Notes under the pieces: model-generated
What the model saw: only the letters and a program-made list of their open reading frames with translations
Databases searched by the model: none
Told to the model about the DNA's origin: nothing
Assembly (NCBI GenBank): GCA_012728595.1
Contig: JAAYEU010000143.1
Location: forward strand, 1-34,025
From: Tissierellia bacterium
Lineage (GTDB): Bacteria; Bacillota; Clostridia; Tissierellales; Tepidimicrobiaceae
Direction of reading: 5' to 3'
DNA: 34,025 nucleotides
Made by a program: the position numbers and the translations under genes
Shown: positions 33,379 to 34,025 of the stretch, one piece after another
Position numbering within the stretch: the first letter of the stretch is position 1
Layout: every line of letters starts with the position of its first letter

Positions 33379-33409
33379 AAGAGCCTAAATTTAGGCTCTT
33401 TTATTTTTT
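33374..33409 (+). terminator. rnf operon terminator overlapping the rnfB stop
   Basis: A perfect 32-base palindrome (33374-33405; arm AATAAAAGAGCCTAAA) followed by T-rich 33404-33409 ends the operon. The rnfB TAA (33376-33378) is inside the 5' arm. Confidence 0.92.
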
Positions 33410-33509
33410 AATAAATTCATTTATAATAGAGGGGTGAAGCCTTATACTAACTTGTAAATGATGATTATAAATGATAAACTAATTGTAATATGAAGGTATT
33501 ATTAAAAGG

Positions 33510-33896
33510 GTGAATAAATTGACAAAAGGGGACAAAATTTTAATTTTTACCATTCTTGTCGTTAGTCTATTATCCTTATTTTATACTAAGAGGTTGGCTA
33601 CTGATTTTGATGAAAAGTATGTAAGTATCCAAGTAGATGGTGAGGAGATAAAAAAAATAGTATTCGATAAATCCATAATAGGTAAGACTATACCAATAGA
33701 AAGTGAATATGGGTATAATTTAATAGAAATAGGTGATGAGAAGGTACGGGTAATTGAAGCAGATTGTCCCGATCAATTAGACGTAAAACAAGGCTATATC
33801 TCTAGGGTAGGAGAGATAATAGTATGTTTGCCCAACAGATTAGTTATAGAGATAAAAGGAGTTGCAGAGGGAGAAATAGACTATATAAGCCATTAG
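33510..33896 (+). CDS. NusG domain II-containing membrane-anchored protein
   Basis: This 128-residue protein has one N-terminal span (about residues 10-26) and then a NusG domain II-like beta domain: VSIQVDGEEIKKI, ADCPDQLDVKQGYISRVGEI and IVCLPNRLVIEIKG. The DCPDQ..C pattern is typical of proteins encoded beside rnf and apbE genes in Clostridia. Their function is not known. The start is GTG 33510, or TTG 33519 with the AAAAGGGTGA site; both give the same domain. A weak promoter (TTGTAA 33452-33457, TAAACT 33475-33480) may drive it with the following gene. Confidence 0.85.
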   Translation: MNKLTKGDKILIFTILVVSLLSLFYTKRLATDFDEKYVSIQVDGEEIKKIVFDKSIIGKTIPIESEYGYNLIEIGDEKVRVIEADCPDQLDVKQGYISRVGEIIVCLPNRLVIEIKGVAEGEIDYISH

Positions 33897-33906
33897 AGGT
33901 GAAAGG

Positions 33907-34025
33907 ATGAAAGGGATTAAAAGGATGATTTTCTTGTCATTATTGGTTTCATTTTATTACCTCGTTGTCGGATTCATCTCCGACATAACTCTGTAAGTCT
34001 TAGGAGTATATATACCTTTTGTTAC
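33907..34025 (+). pseudogene. Gx transporter family gene, interrupted near its start and cut by the window end
   Basis: MKGIKRMIFLSLLVSF is a typical opening of Gx transporter (heptaprenyl diphosphate synthase component I-like) membrane proteins, which follow the NusG-II gene in many Clostridia. The reading then gives YYLVVGFISDITL and a TAA at 33994-33996. After the stop the same frame resumes VLGVYIPFV, close to the LVLGxxxxxIPF expected next. About 15 codons containing a hairpin therefore look inserted. An AGAGGTGAAAGG site precedes ATG 33907. Only 40 codons are in the window, so the call rests on context plus a short match. Confidence 0.5.
33964..33989. repeat. Small palindromic insertion inside the Gx-transporter-like gene
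   Basis: TGTCGGA (33966-33972) and TCCGACA (33979-33985) are exact inverted repeats with a 6-base loop, and GTT/AAC flank them. It lies in the segment that interrupts the gene frame. It resembles small dispersed hairpin repeats, but no second copy is in this window. Confidence 0.5.

Noticed and set aside
1-34025. CRISPR arrays, rRNA, prophage or defence systems
   Set aside because: No regularly spaced repeats, no 16S/23S/5S sequence, and no integrase, phage structural, nuclease-methylase or toxin-antitoxin genes were seen.

Overview
This 34 kb window is AT-rich chromosomal DNA from a Gram-positive anaerobe of the Clostridia/Tissierellia type. The pointers are strong AAGGAGG ribosome sites, frequent GTG/TTG starts, a PyrR-type leader RNA, a class 1B dihydroorotate dehydrogenase with PyrK, a regulatory PyrI subunit, two-subunit Fe-S fumarase and a clostridial-order rnfCDGEAB operon. 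The narrower guess (a Tissierellales-like amino-acid fermenter) is inference from gene content only.

Layout. Positions 1-2718 are a decaying accessory patch: a transposase relic, a frameshifted lipoprotein gene, an intact Nudix hydrolase, and remnants of an AlkD-type gene and a GNAT acetyltransferase joined by deletion. Positions 2750-8497 hold a complete UMP pathway operon from PyrB onward (pyrB-pyrI-pyrC-pyrF-pyrK-pyrD-pyrE; no carAB and no pyrR here). Its leader appears to carry two PyrR-binding stem-loops, one in front of an attenuator and one that encloses the pyrB Shine-Dalgarno. Positions 8498-10895 are small accessory genes: a glutaredoxin-like protein, a GNAT, a small membrane protein and, on the minus strand, a DUF2007-like protein and a DsbA/FrnE-like oxidoreductase. 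Positions 11034-14533 encode a dipeptidase and an OPT peptide transporter. Positions 14839-19121 encode aspartase, malic enzyme and fumarase alpha/beta, a short aspartate-to-pyruvate route. Positions 19217-19983 hold a minus-strand tRNA-Leu(CAA) and a worn rnfD-like pseudogene. Positions 20059-26839 run molybdopterin-binding protein, polA, coaE, lytic transglycosylase and a peptide-binding lipoprotein. A tRNA-Leu(GAG) and dinB follow. Positions 28264-33409 are the six-gene Rnf operon, followed by a NusG-domain-II protein and a Gx-transporter-like gene that is broken by a small palindromic insertion at the window edge.

How the parts fit (inference): peptides are imported (OPT, possibly the orphan binding protein) and hydrolysed (PepD). 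Aspartate is deaminated to fumarate, hydrated to malate and oxidised to pyruvate with NADH. The Rnf complex couples ferredoxin and NAD to a transmembrane ion gradient. Aspartate is also the PyrB substrate.

No CRISPR array, prophage, toxin-antitoxin or recognised defence island was seen. The most unusual things are regulatory or evolutionary: the tandem PyrR leader, a hairpin wedged between the fumA Shine-Dalgarno and its start codon, the second, degenerate RnfD, and the small palindromic insertion at the right edge.
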